NCBI GenBank assembly: GCA_019347675.1
Contig: JAHWKW010000002.1
Span: forward strand, 124,001 to 188,000
DNA from: Actinomycetota bacterium
Lineage (GTDB): Bacteria > Actinomycetota > Nitriliruptoria > Nitriliruptorales > JAHWKO01
Direction: 5' to 3'
DNA: 64,000 nucleotides
Part shown: positions 8,578-16,841 of the stretch, in pieces
Position numbering within the stretch: position 1 is the first letter of the stretch
How the letters are laid out: each line of letters begins with the position of its first letter
Position numbers and translations under genes: made by a program
Notes under the pieces: generated by a model
The model's database searches: none
What the model was told of the DNA's origin: nothing
Seen by the model: the letters and a program-made list of their open reading frames with translations, nothing else

Positions 8578-9798
8578 TCAGCCTTCGAGGTCGTCGCGGG
8601 TTGGGGCGGCGTTCCCGGCCGGGGCGTCGGAATCCAGCAGCGCCCCGTAGGTGACGACCTCACCGCCGAACCGGTGGCGTAGCGCGTCCGCAGCCCGCTC
8701 GGCGTCCTCCCACCGCTGGTCACCGTCCAGGGCGAGCTGGCGCGCCGCCGCGCCCGCAGTGAGGTTCGTCACGGCGACGCCGAGGAGGCGGATCCGGACC
8801 CGTTCCAAGCGCAACCGGCCGTACAGTTCCCGGGCCACGGTGACCAGGTCGTGGGTGCGGTCGGTCGGCAGGTCGAGCGTGGCCGACCGCGTCACCGTCT
8901 GGAAGGAACTGAACCTCACCTTGAGGGTGATAGTTCGCCCGGCGAGGTCACCGTCGCGCAGGCGCCGGCCGACCTTCCGACACATCCCGAGCAGCTCGCG
9001 GGCGATGACCTCGGGGTCATCGAGGTCCCGGTCGTAGGTCTCCTCCACCGAGATGCTCTTGGCCGGTTCGTACGGGGTGACGGGGCGGTCGTCGATCCCT
9101 CGGGCGAGCCGGTGCAGCTGACCGCCGACCGCCCCGCCGAGGACCCGTTCGAGGGTCACGCGATCGCTGTCGGCGAGCTGACCGACCGTGTGGAACCCGT
9201 ACCGGTGGAGGCGCTCGAGGGTGCGTGGGCCCACTCCCCACAGGTCGGAGACCGGCAGCGGCCGCAGGAACGCCGCGACCCGGTCGCGTGGGAGGTGGAC
9301 CAGCCCGTCGGGCTTGGCCTTCCCCGAGCACAGCTTGGCGAGGAACTTGTTGGGGGCCACCCCGACCGAACAGGACAGGCCGAGCTGGTCGCGGACGTCC
9401 GCCCGGACCTGTGCAGCGATCCGGGTCGGTTCGCCGAACAGGCGCCCCGCGCCCGCGACGTCGAGGAACGCCTCGTCGAGGGCAAGCGGCTCCACCAGTG
9501 GGGTGTAGGCGATCAGGATCTGTCGGACGCGTCCCGAGACGGCGACGTACCTGGCGAAGTCCGGCGCGACGACCACCAGAGCGGCGCACAGGCGCCGTGC
9601 CCGGACCATCGGCATGGCGCTGGTGATCCCGTACCTGCGGGCCTCGTACGAGGCCGCGGCGACCACACCACGCGAGCCGCTCCCCCCGACCACGACGGGG
9701 CGGCCAGCCAAGGTCGGATCGTCGCGCTGCTCGACCGACGCGTAGAAGGCATCCATGTCGACGTGCAGGATCGGCTCGGGGGGGCGGTCAGCACGCAC
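8578..9798 (-). CDS. dinB: DNA polymerase IV (Y family, DinB)
   Basis: This is a 406-residue translesion polymerase. Motif ILHVDMDAFYASVE carries the first catalytic Asp residues (D14, D16) and the steric-gate pair F18-Y19; LALDEAFLDV holds the second catalytic acidic pair. The little-finger domain follows, with the conserved SIS(V/K)E region. The C-terminal beta-clamp motif is not obvious. The GTG at 9798 has AGGAG seven bases upstream; the longer frame upstream is not coding. A LexA box lies 15 bases before the start, so it should be SOS-induced. Confidence 0.95.
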   Translation of the reverse strand: MRADRPPEPILHVDMDAFYASVEQRDDPTLAGRPVVVGGSGSRGVVAAASYEARRYGITSAMPMVRARRLCAALVVVAPDFARYVAVSGRVRQILIAYTPLVEPLALDEAFLDVAGAGRLFGEPTRIAAQVRADVRDQLGLSCSVGVAPNKFLAKLCSGKAKPDGLVHLPRDRVAAFLRPLPVSDLWGVGPRTLERLHRYGFHTVGQLADSDRVTLERVLGGAVGGQLHRLARGIDDRPVTPYEPAKSISVEETYDRDLDDPEVIARELLGMCRKVGRRLRDGDLAGRTITLKVRFSSFQTVTRSATLDLPTDRTHDLVTVARELYGRLRLERVRIRLLGVAVTNLTAGAAARQLALDGDQRWEDAERAADALRHRFGGEVVTYGALLDSDAPAGNAAPTRDDLEG

Positions 9799-9812
9799 CG
9801 CGGCGCTCCTAG

Positions 9813-9826
9813 GGAACGTACGTTCG
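9813..9826 (-). promoter_or_regulatory. LexA (SOS) box upstream of dinB
   Basis: The minus strand reads CGAACGTACGTTCC, which matches the Gram-positive/actinobacterial LexA consensus CGAAC-N4-GTTCG with one mismatch at the last base. It is a perfect palindrome over its central 12 bases. It ends 15 bases before the dinB start and lies 74 bases before the divergent penicillin-binding protein gene. Confidence 0.85.
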
Positions 9827-9899
9827 CCGCAGCGTACTCGCGTCGGCCCACCCCACGGGGCGTCCTGGTAGACCGGTGCGGGATCCTGGGGAGGTGGCG

Positions 9900-11576
9900 A
9901 TGCGCCGCGTGCTGATCGCTGTCGTCGCGGCGGTCGTCGTGGCGGGGCTCGCCGTCGGTGGCTGGGCGTGGTGGCAGCAGTCGCAGCTGCGGGCACGGGA
10001 GCAGGCGCGTCGTCAGGCCGCCGCCGTCGCCCAGCGGTTCCTGGACGCCTGGGAGGAGGGCAACCTCGACCAGCTCCCGGCTCTGACACGTGCCCCGCCC
10101 GACGACCTCGCCGCCCACCACGCCACCATGCGCGAGCGGCTCCAGGCTGACCGGTTGGATCTCGAACCCGGCGAGGCCGAGCTCAACGACTCCTCGAACC
10201 TCGACGCTGGCGTCACCGTGCCGTTCCAGGTCCGCATGCACCTGGCGGGACTGGGCGACTGGAGCCATCGCAGCTCCCTGGCGCTGACTCGCATCGAGGA
10301 CGCGGAGCAAGCGACGTGGCGGGTCGAGTGGTCGCCGGCCGTCCTACACCCATCCCTGTCGGACGGGACGGCGCTGGACCGGTCGCGGAGCTGGCCGGAC
10401 CGCGCCCCGATCCTCGACCGCGACGGGCAGCCGCTGTCCGGCGAAGGCAGCCTCGGGCTGGTCGTCGGCCACACCGGTGAGGTCACCGCCGAGCTGTTGG
10501 TGCAGCTGGGCGACCCCTACCTCGCTGGCGACACGGTCGGGCAGCGCGGCCTGCAGCTGGCGTTCGAACGGCAACTGGCCGGATCACCCACCGGTGAGAT
10601 CCGCGTCGTGCGCGGCGACGAGGTCGTCGAGGTCGTGCACCGCTTCGAAGGTGAACGACCGCAGCCCCTGCGCACGACGCTGGATCCAGGCATCCAGCGA
10701 ACGGCCGAGCTCGCGCTGGGTAGCGGCGCGACCTCAGCGCTGGTGGTCCTCGACGCGTCGACCAGCGAGATCCGCGCCGTGGTCAACCGTCCCGTCGGCG
10801 GCTTCAACCGGGCGCTGACCGGGAAGTACCCGCCCGGCTCGACCTTCAAGGTCGTGACCGCCACCGCCATCCTGCGCAGCGGCGTCACCCCGTCCGGCAC
10901 GGTGCCGTGCCCGGAGACCGTGACCGTTCACGGCCGGCCGTTCCGCAACTTCCAGGGGGAGGCCTTCGGCCCCATCCCCTTCCGAGAGGCGTTCTACCGC
11001 TCGTGCAACACCGCGTTCGTGCAGCTCGCAGCCGACCTCGATGAGGGCGCGCTCCAAGCGGCCGCCGCCGACTACGGCTTCAACAGCGGTTGGCAGCTCC
11101 CGGTGGGCGAGCCGGCGGCGTCGTTCCCGGAGCCCGGTGACCTGGCCGAGCGGGCCGCCGCCGCCATCGGGCAGGCCCGCGTCCTGGTCAGCCCCGTCCA
11201 GCTCGCGTCGGTCGCCGCCGCAGTCGCGCAAGGCAAGTGGTCCGCGCCGACGCTCGTGTCCGACACCCGGTCGGGCGTCGCCCCGCGCGACCTGCAGGAC
11301 GTCGCCGCGACCCTCACGGAGCTGATGCGCGAGGTGCCCCGGCGCGGCACCGCCGAAGGCACCGGCCTCCCCGACGGTCTGGCCGGCAAGACCGGCACCG
11401 CCGAGTACGGCACCGGGGATCCGCTACCAACCCACGCCTGGTTCATCGGGTTCCGCTCGGACGGAGACGGACCGCAGCAGGATCTCGCCTTCGCGGTGCT
11501 GGTCGAGGGCGGCTCGTCGGGCGGGGCGGTCGCCGCGCCGGTCGCGGCGCGCTTCCTCGCGAATCTGCCGGGCTGA
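9900..11576 (+). CDS. Class B penicillin-binding protein (transpeptidase)
   Basis: A 558-residue membrane-anchored peptidoglycan transpeptidase. It has one N-terminal helix (about residues 4-22), an NTF2-like MecA N-terminal domain (about 30-150), a dimerisation region, and the penicillin-binding domain with all three active-site motifs: S314-TFK, S368-CN, and K497-TG in GKTGTAEYG. The NTF2-like domain relates it to the low-affinity PBP2a/PbpA group. The ATG at 9900 follows GGGGAGG. It is divergent from dinB. Intrinsic beta-lactam tolerance is possible from the architecture but not shown by sequence alone. Confidence 0.93.
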   Translation: MRRVLIAVVAAVVVAGLAVGGWAWWQQSQLRAREQARRQAAAVAQRFLDAWEEGNLDQLPALTRAPPDDLAAHHATMRERLQADRLDLEPGEAELNDSSNLDAGVTVPFQVRMHLAGLGDWSHRSSLALTRIEDAEQATWRVEWSPAVLHPSLSDGTALDRSRSWPDRAPILDRDGQPLSGEGSLGLVVGHTGEVTAELLVQLGDPYLAGDTVGQRGLQLAFERQLAGSPTGEIRVVRGDEVVEVVHRFEGERPQPLRTTLDPGIQRTAELALGSGATSALVVLDASTSEIRAVVNRPVGGFNRALTGKYPPGSTFKVVTATAILRSGVTPSGTVPCPETVTVHGRPFRNFQGEAFGPIPFREAFYRSCNTAFVQLAADLDEGALQAAAADYGFNSGWQLPVGEPAASFPEPGDLAERAAAAIGQARVLVSPVQLASVAAAVAQGKWSAPTLVSDTRSGVAPRDLQDVAATLTELMREVPRRGTAEGTGLPDGLAGKTGTAEYGTGDPLPTHAWFIGFRSDGDGPQQDLAFAVLVEGGSSGGAVAAPVAARFLANLPG

Positions 11577-11633
11577 ACCAACCCGCGCGGGCATCGCCGC
11601 GGCGAGGTCGACAGCGGACCTTCCGGTCGCCGC

Positions 11634-11741
11634 TCAGGCCTGCGACATCCATTCGGCGGCGCGCCTGGCCATCCCGTCGTCGGGCACGTCCTCGACACGG
11701 GTGGCCACGCTCCAGCGGTGACCGAAGGGAGCCTCGAACTG
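11634..11741 (-). pseudogene. C-terminal remnant of a VOC/glyoxalase-family gene
   Basis: Thirty-five codons ending in TGA encode FEAPFGHRWSVATRVEDV and an amphipathic tail, which is the conserved C-terminal end of PhnB-like VOC proteins (PFGHRW followed by T-x-x-E-D-V). No start or N-terminal two-thirds can be found upstream in any frame, since the preceding sequence belongs to the start of the next gene. It is a truncated relic in the 200-base gap after the penicillin-binding protein gene. Confidence 0.6.
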
Positions 11742-11776
11742 CCCCGACGGGCGAGATCTCCGTCGTCGATGATGGT

Positions 11777-12318
11777 GTGGTGAACGTGACCTTCCGTCGG
11801 CTGACGGACCAGGACCTGCCGCTGCTGCGCAGGTGGCTCAACGAGCCGGGCGTCGTGCGGTGGTGGGAGGGCGAGGATGTCTCATGGGAGGCCGTGGTCC
11901 GCGACGACGGCTCAACCTCGAGCGACCTCACCGAGCACTGGATCGCCTCGCTGCGACACGGCCGGCCGGTTGGCTGGACCCAGTGCGACGCCACCGCAGA
12001 CCACGCCGGCGAGCACGAGGTCGAACAGTGGTGGGCGCTCGGCGTTCACCGGACAGCTGCTGGGATCGACTACCTCGTCGGCGATCCGCGGGAGCGTGGC
12101 AAGGTCTGGGGTCGGTCATGATCCGACGCTTCGCCGTGGACGTCGTCTTCGGAAGACATCCGGGATGGACCCAGGTCTGTGCGTCGCCTGTCCTTGCCAA
12201 CATCGCTTCGTGGCGAGCGTTGGAGAAGGCCGGGTTCGAGTACGCCGGAACCTTCGAGAGCCAGCACGGACTGTGTCGCCTGATGGTCGCCGACCGTGCG
12301 ATCACCGGGCGGCGTTGA
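11777..12318 (+). pseudogene. GNAT acetyltransferase (AAC(6')-like), frameshifted
   Basis: The first 110 codons give an N-terminus VTFRRLTDQDLPLLRRWLNEP, typical of aminoglycoside 6'-N-acetyltransferase-like GNAT proteins. In the acetyl-CoA loop the frame breaks: after RERGK the read frame runs to a stop at 12121, while the -1 frame continues LGSVMIRRFAVDVVF and FEYAGTFESQHGLC to 12318. Restoring one G near 12112 rebuilds the canonical GKGLGS loop. It is either a recent pseudogene or a sequencing error in a G-run. Start among GTGs 11777, 11780 and 11786 is uncertain. Confidence 0.75.
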
Positions 12319-12401
12319 CGATCGCTCCACACCTCCGCTGCATCGTTGGCGATCCACACCTGGCGGCGACCGCCCCGACGTCCCTGATGACCCGACGCGT
12401 G

Positions 12402-15400
12402 TCAGCGGCTTCCGGAGGCGAACATCGCCGCTGACAGTCCCGAAGGGCGCGCAGCGGTGCGGCGGTGCGGCGGCGGCGGTCCGCTGCGGGCCAGGTCCTC
12501 GTCCAGCCGTCCCTCCCCCCAGGCGCGCCACAGGCGCGTGAGGTCCCACGCCCTCTCGGCGATCACGGTGATCCCTCGCGGTCCGCGCCGGTCGAGGCGA
12601 CCTTCGACGACGACCAGCCAGGCGTGCAGCACGGTCCAGGCGTGCCCTCGATCGCCCCGCCCATCGCCCGCCAGTGCCCGCTCGAAGAAGTTGCACTGGG
12701 TCGTGCCGGTGCGGTCGTCGAGCGAGAGGAACAGCACCCGCTGCCCGGACCGCACCGGGGGTGACTGCAGCGCGGCCCGTACCCCGGCGACCCGGACCCG
12801 GCCGGGAGGCACCGGCGCCCCGCCGCCGGTCGGGTTCGGCGTAGCAGCCGGGTCGTCGCGTTCGAGGCCGGCTGCGCGGGTGACGCCCAGCACGTCCAGC
12901 AACGGCTCGTAGAACGCGACGACGTGGCGGGAGACGTCCAGCCCGAGGACCTCGAGCTCGTCACGCACCTGGTCGGCGCTGGTGATCTGCGGCAGCCGCG
13001 GGCGGTGGTCGGCGTACAGAGCCAGCGCTGCCTGCGGATCCAGGATCGCATCACCGCCTGGTCGCGATCCGCGACGTCCCCGGCGTGAACCCCACAGCTC
13101 CTCGACCGCCAACAAGGTGGCCCGCCGGTCGCCGCAGCCGATCTCGTCGAGCGCGCCGATCTTGGCCAGGTTCTCGGCAGTCGGTCGCGACAGTCCTCCG
13201 CGAGCACGCAGATCCTCCAGGCACGTGTAGGGCCGACCAGCGATCAGCGTGTCACGTTCGGCGTCGGTCATGCCGCGAACGTCCTGCAGGCCGACCCGCA
13301 CCGCCCAGCGCCACCGCCGTCCGTCGTGATCGACGCCAGCGTCGCCCGCATCGCGCCCCGCCGGCGGGAGCAGGCCACCCCGGTCGGTGTCCACGGTTGT
13401 TCCCGCATCCGGGAACAAACCACCACCTCGCGCCCTACCCCGGTCGGTGTCCACGGTTGTTCCCGCATCCGGGAACAAACCACCACCTCGCGCCCCACCC
13501 CGATCGGTGTCCACGGTTGTTCCCGCATCCGGGAACAAACCACCACCTCGCGCGGTAGCACCATCGGCCGCACGATCGGACGCGGCTGGATCCGACCAGG
13601 TCCATCCGGCCGGCAGCGGGGCGCCGCGACCGACCTCCAAGCGGGCGTAGGCCTCCTCCTCGGCCACACGCTCGACCGTGTACTCGGCCGCCGACACGTT
13701 GACGTCAGCAGACAGAACCGCGACGCCGAACTGGCGCGCCTCCTCCAGCAGCAGCCGCCGCGGGTACATCCCCGGGTCGTGTGTGAGCAGCCCGGCGATC
13801 AGCTCGGGCAGGTAGTGCACCTTCAGCCACGCCGACCGGTAGGTGGGGACGGCGAACGCGGCGGCGTGCGCCTTGCAGAACCCGAACGACGCGAACGACT
13901 CGACCTGCCGCCACACCGCCTCGGCGGTCGCCCGATCGATCCCCCGTTCCAACGCCGTTGTCAGCGCCCATCCCCGCAGGTGAGCCAGCTGCGTCTCGTC
14001 GGCGAGCTGACGGCGGACGAGGTCGGCGCGGGACAGGTCGCAACCCGTGAGCGCCGCCACGGCCTTCATCACCTGCTCGTGGTAGATCACGACCCCGAAG
14101 GTGTCCTCGAGGGCGGGTTTCAGCAGCGGGTGGATGTAGGTGGCGGGCTCGGCGCCGGTGCGGCGAGCCACGAACGGGCCGACCATGTCGGCCTTCACCG
14201 GACCGGGACGAAACAGCGAGATCTCGGTGACGAGGTCGTCGAAGCGGTCGGGTTGCAGCCGCCCGAGGAGCTCCCGCTGGCCGGGGGACTCGACCTGGAA
14301 CACCCCGATCGAGCGGGTCGTGCGCAGCAGCTCGTAGACGGCCGGGTCGTGGAACGGGATCGCGTCGAGGTCGATCTCCTCGCCGCGGGTGGTGGGGATG
14401 AGCTCGGTGGCGTGCCGCATCGACGACAGCAGTCGCACCGCCAGGATGTCGAGCTTCAACAGCCCCAGCGCGGCAACGTCGTCCTTGTCGAACTGGGTCA
14501 TGGAGAACCCGTGCGGGGCGGGCCCGTCACGACCCGTTCCCGCTGAGCGTTCCACCGGGGTGACGTCCATCAGGTCGACGTCGGCGAGGACGATGCCGCA
14601 GGGGTGCAAGGCGAGATGGCGGGGGAAACCGTCGATGCGTTCGACCACCTGGAACAGGGTGTCGAGCTGGCCGGCGCCGAGACGTGAGCCCTCCAGCTCG
14701 GGCAGCTCCCGGAGCGCGGCGCGGACGTCGCGGGCGCGGACGTTGTGCAGCGAGGTCGCCACCAGGTCGATCTCCTCGGGTGGCACACCCAGGACCTTCC
14801 CCACCTCCCGCACCGCCATCCGCGCCTGGAAGGTCTCGACCATCGCGACGCATGCGGTGCGTTCCTCGCCGTAGCGATCGAGGATCATGCGGTAGACGTC
14901 CTCACGGCGGGCCGACTCCACGTCCAGGTCGATATCGGGGAGCTCGTCGCGATAGGGGTTCATGAACCGCTCGAAGACCAGCCCACCCTCGATCGGGTCC
15001 ACGTCGCTGATGCGCAGCGCGTAGCACACCAGGCTCCCCGCGGCCGACCCACGGCAGGCGGTGAGCACGCCGGCGTCGCGGATCGCGGCGGCGATGTCGG
15101 CGACGGTGAGGAAGTAGTCGTGCAGCCCCAGCCGGTCGATCATCGCCAGCTCGTGACGGAGGCGCTCGGTGACCTCAGGCGTGAGCCGGGGACCGCCCCG
15201 CCCGCTGTAGCGGTCGTGCACCCCGACCCAGCAGCGCACGTGCAGTTCGCGGGCGGCGTCCCCCTCCGACAGGCCAGTCAGGCGCGGGACGTGGGTGCGG
15301 TCCAGGCCGAGGTCGATCTCGCAGGACTCTGCGATCGCCGCCGCGTTGGCCAGCAGGTCGGGGCGATCACCGAACAGCGGTATGCGCAACAGGTCCGCGG

Positions 15401-16457
15401 CGCTCTTGAACCAGCCCTCGGCGGTGCGGCGGCCGACGTGACGATCGGTGACGGGGACCTGCGCGCGCACGCACGCCAGGACGTCGGCGAGGTAGGCGTC
15501 ACCCTCCTGCAGGTAGCGCACGTCGTTCACTGCCGCGGCGGTCAGCCCCAGCCGGTCGGCGAGCGCCACCATCCGCCCCGCCCACTGGGCGTCGTCGTAA
15601 CTTCCCCGGCCGTCCACCCGACTTCCCCGGCCGTCCACCCGACTTCCCCGGCCGTCCACCCGACTTCCCCGGCCGTCCACCCGACCTCCCCGGCCGTCCA
15701 CCCGACCTCCCCGGCCGTCCACCCGACCTCCCCGGCCGTCCACCCGACCTCCCCGGCCGTCCACCCGACCTCCCCGGCCGTCCACCCGACCTCCCCGGCC
15801 GAGGTGGTGGCAGACGGCGATGACCACCTGATCGGGTCCGAACGCCTCGACCCAGCGGCGGGTCTCGGTCTCGGCCGCCCCCAGCCGTCCCTGTGCCACC
15901 AGCCGCCCCACCGGCGAGTCCACGCCGAGCAGGACGTATATCCCCTCGGGGCGGGCGGTCGCGTCATCCCAGCCCAGGTGCGGGGAGCTGCGCACGTCAC
16001 GGTGGGCGGCGGAGACCACCCGGCAGAGGTTGGCGTAGCCGTGCTGTGTCCGGGCCAGGAAGGTGACCCGTGCCGCGTCGTCCTCGAGCCAGGCCGGGCC
16101 AGCGCCCGGACGCATCGTGCGCGGATCGGGGCGTGCGGCGGTCGTCGGCAGGCGGGCACGACCGGCCCTGGTGATCGCCCACCCCGGACGCTGCCGGTCG
16201 GGAGACAGGGCGAGATCGGCACCGAACACCGGCGTCACCCCTGTCGTGGCGCACGCCTGGGCGAAACGGACGGCGCCGTACAGCCCGTCGCGGTCGGTGA
16301 GTGCGACGTGGGTCATGCCGGCCAGTGCGGCGGCGGTCGCGAGCTCACGGGGACGGATCGCGCCGTCACGCAGCGAGTAGCACGAGCGCACCGTGAGGTG
16401 TGCGAACGGCGGGACTCCGCCCCGCGCAGGGGTGGCTCGTGTGCGACCGTGGCCCAC
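12402..16457 (-). CDS. dnaE2: Error-prone DNA polymerase III alpha subunit DnaE2
   Basis: DnaE2 is the mutagenic C-family polymerase of the actinobacterial SOS response. The N-terminal PHP domain starts FAHLTVRSCYSLRDGAIRP; the palm carries PDIDLDVE with catalytic acidic residues; the finger, tandem HhH and OB-fold regions follow. At 1351 residues it is about 250 longer than usual. Part of the excess is two tandem-repeat insertions: a heptad (GRGGRVD)n in the PHP region near residues 220-285, and three 20-residue copies near 968-1025 before the HhH domain. Both keep the frame. It follows the DUF6504 gene by three bases, behind a LexA box. Confidence 0.95.
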   Translation of the reverse strand: MGHGRTRATPARGGVPPFAHLTVRSCYSLRDGAIRPRELATAAALAGMTHVALTDRDGLYGAVRFAQACATTGVTPVFGADLALSPDRQRPGWAITRAGRARLPTTAARPDPRTMRPGAGPAWLEDDAARVTFLARTQHGYANLCRVVSAAHRDVRSSPHLGWDDATARPEGIYVLLGVDSPVGRLVAQGRLGAAETETRRWVEAFGPDQVVIAVCHHLGRGGRVDGRGGRVDGRGGRVDGRGGRVDGRGGRVDGRGGRVDGRGSRVDGRGSRVDGRGSRVDGRGSYDDAQWAGRMVALADRLGLTAAAVNDVRYLQEGDAYLADVLACVRAQVPVTDRHVGRRTAEGWFKSAADLLRIPLFGDRPDLLANAAAIAESCEIDLGLDRTHVPRLTGLSEGDAARELHVRCWVGVHDRYSGRGGPRLTPEVTERLRHELAMIDRLGLHDYFLTVADIAAAIRDAGVLTACRGSAAGSLVCYALRISDVDPIEGGLVFERFMNPYRDELPDIDLDVESARREDVYRMILDRYGEERTACVAMVETFQARMAVREVGKVLGVPPEEIDLVATSLHNVRARDVRAALRELPELEGSRLGAGQLDTLFQVVERIDGFPRHLALHPCGIVLADVDLMDVTPVERSAGTGRDGPAPHGFSMTQFDKDDVAALGLLKLDILAVRLLSSMRHATELIPTTRGEEIDLDAIPFHDPAVYELLRTTRSIGVFQVESPGQRELLGRLQPDRFDDLVTEISLFRPGPVKADMVGPFVARRTGAEPATYIHPLLKPALEDTFGVVIYHEQVMKAVAALTGCDLSRADLVRRQLADETQLAHLRGWALTTALERGIDRATAEAVWRQVESFASFGFCKAHAAAFAVPTYRSAWLKVHYLPELIAGLLTHDPGMYPRRLLLEEARQFGVAVLSADVNVSAAEYTVERVAEEEAYARLEVGRGAPLPAGWTWSDPAASDRAADGATARGGGLFPDAGTTVDTDRGGARGGGLFPDAGTTVDTDRGRARGGGLFPDAGTTVDTDRGGLLPPAGRDAGDAGVDHDGRRWRWAVRVGLQDVRGMTDAERDTLIAGRPYTCLEDLRARGGLSRPTAENLAKIGALDEIGCGDRRATLLAVEELWGSRRGRRGSRPGGDAILDPQAALALYADHRPRLPQITSADQVRDELEVLGLDVSRHVVAFYEPLLDVLGVTRAAGLERDDPAATPNPTGGGAPVPPGRVRVAGVRAALQSPPVRSGQRVLFLSLDDRTGTTQCNFFERALAGDGRGDRGHAWTVLHAWLVVVEGRLDRRGPRGITVIAERAWDLTRLWRAWGEGRLDEDLARSGPPPPHRRTAARPSGLSAAMFASGSR
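13381..13552. repeat. Three 60-bp in-frame tandem repeats inside dnaE2
   Basis: Units start at 13381, 13441 and 13501 and differ at only a few bases at their ends. Each encodes, on the minus strand, a 20-residue Gly-rich segment with core GGGLFPDAGTTVDTDRG. Each holds a perfect palindrome of two 9-base arms, TTGTTCCCG and CGGGAACAA, around CATC (13397-13418, 13457-13478, 13517-13538). Confidence 0.95.
15601..15797. repeat. About 9.5 copies of a 21-bp tandem repeat inside dnaE2
   Basis: The unit CTTCCCCGGCCGTCCACCCGA, with CTTCC changing to CCTCC in later copies, is repeated head to tail. On the coding strand it gives a Gly/Arg/Asp heptad (GRGGRVD or GRGSRVD) in the PHP domain, between VIAVCHHL and the next helix. 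The step between S and G variants shows spread by slippage. Confidence 0.95.
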
Positions 16458-16460
16458 CGG

Positions 16461-16751
16461 TCAGTCCCAGATGCGGTCGAGGTGCCAACTGCCGCCGCGA
16501 CGGACCAGTTCGTACACCCCGCGGGACCCCGGCGTTCCGTTCCGGGCTTCGACCCGCCACAGATCGGCCTGCTCGATGCGGATGGCGCGTCCGTCGGAGC
16601 GCCGCCACCATCCCGGGTCCTCGCGCCAGTGCCCGAGGACCTGCACCACCTCGTAGCCCTGGCCGCGCCAGCGGAAACGGCGCGGGGCGGGTTGGCCGTG
16701 GTCGGTGTCGAGCTCAACCGCATCGAGCGCTTCGCGGTACCGCTTGGTCAT
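16461..16751 (-). CDS. DUF6504 family protein
   Basis: A 96-residue protein with many aromatic and charged residues (FRWRGQGYEV, HWREDPGWWR, WHLDRIWD). This is the DUF6504 pattern, a small family that accompanies dnaE2 and imuB in actinobacterial mutasome operons; its role there is not known. The ATG at 16751 lies 23 bases after a perfect LexA box, and dnaE2 begins three bases after its stop, so both should be induced by DNA damage. ImuA' and ImuB are not next to it. Confidence 0.85.
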   Translation of the reverse strand: MTKRYREALDAVELDTDHGQPAPRRFRWRGQGYEVVQVLGHWREDPGWWRRSDGRAIRIEQADLWRVEARNGTPGSRGVYELVRRGGSWHLDRIWD

Positions 16752-16774
16752 CCCCGCACCGAACGTCCTCGCAC

Positions 16775-16788
16775 CGAACGGATGTTCG
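16775..16788 (-). promoter_or_regulatory. LexA (SOS) box upstream of DUF6504-dnaE2
   Basis: The plus strand reads CGAACGGATGTTCG, an exact match to CGAAC-N4-GTTCG. It lies 23 bases before the first gene of the operon. Confidence 0.92.
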
Positions 16789-16841
16789 ATACGACGCTAC
16801 GACCGTCGGGTCCCCGCAGTCAAGCGCGCAGGAGGTGCTGT

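Noticed and set aside
13381-13552. CRISPR-like array
   Set aside because: The units are adjacent with no spacers and keep the dnaE2 reading frame; no cas genes are near.
15601-15797. CRISPR or origin iterons
   Set aside because: A 21-bp unit with no spacers, in frame inside a gene; simple slippage explains it.
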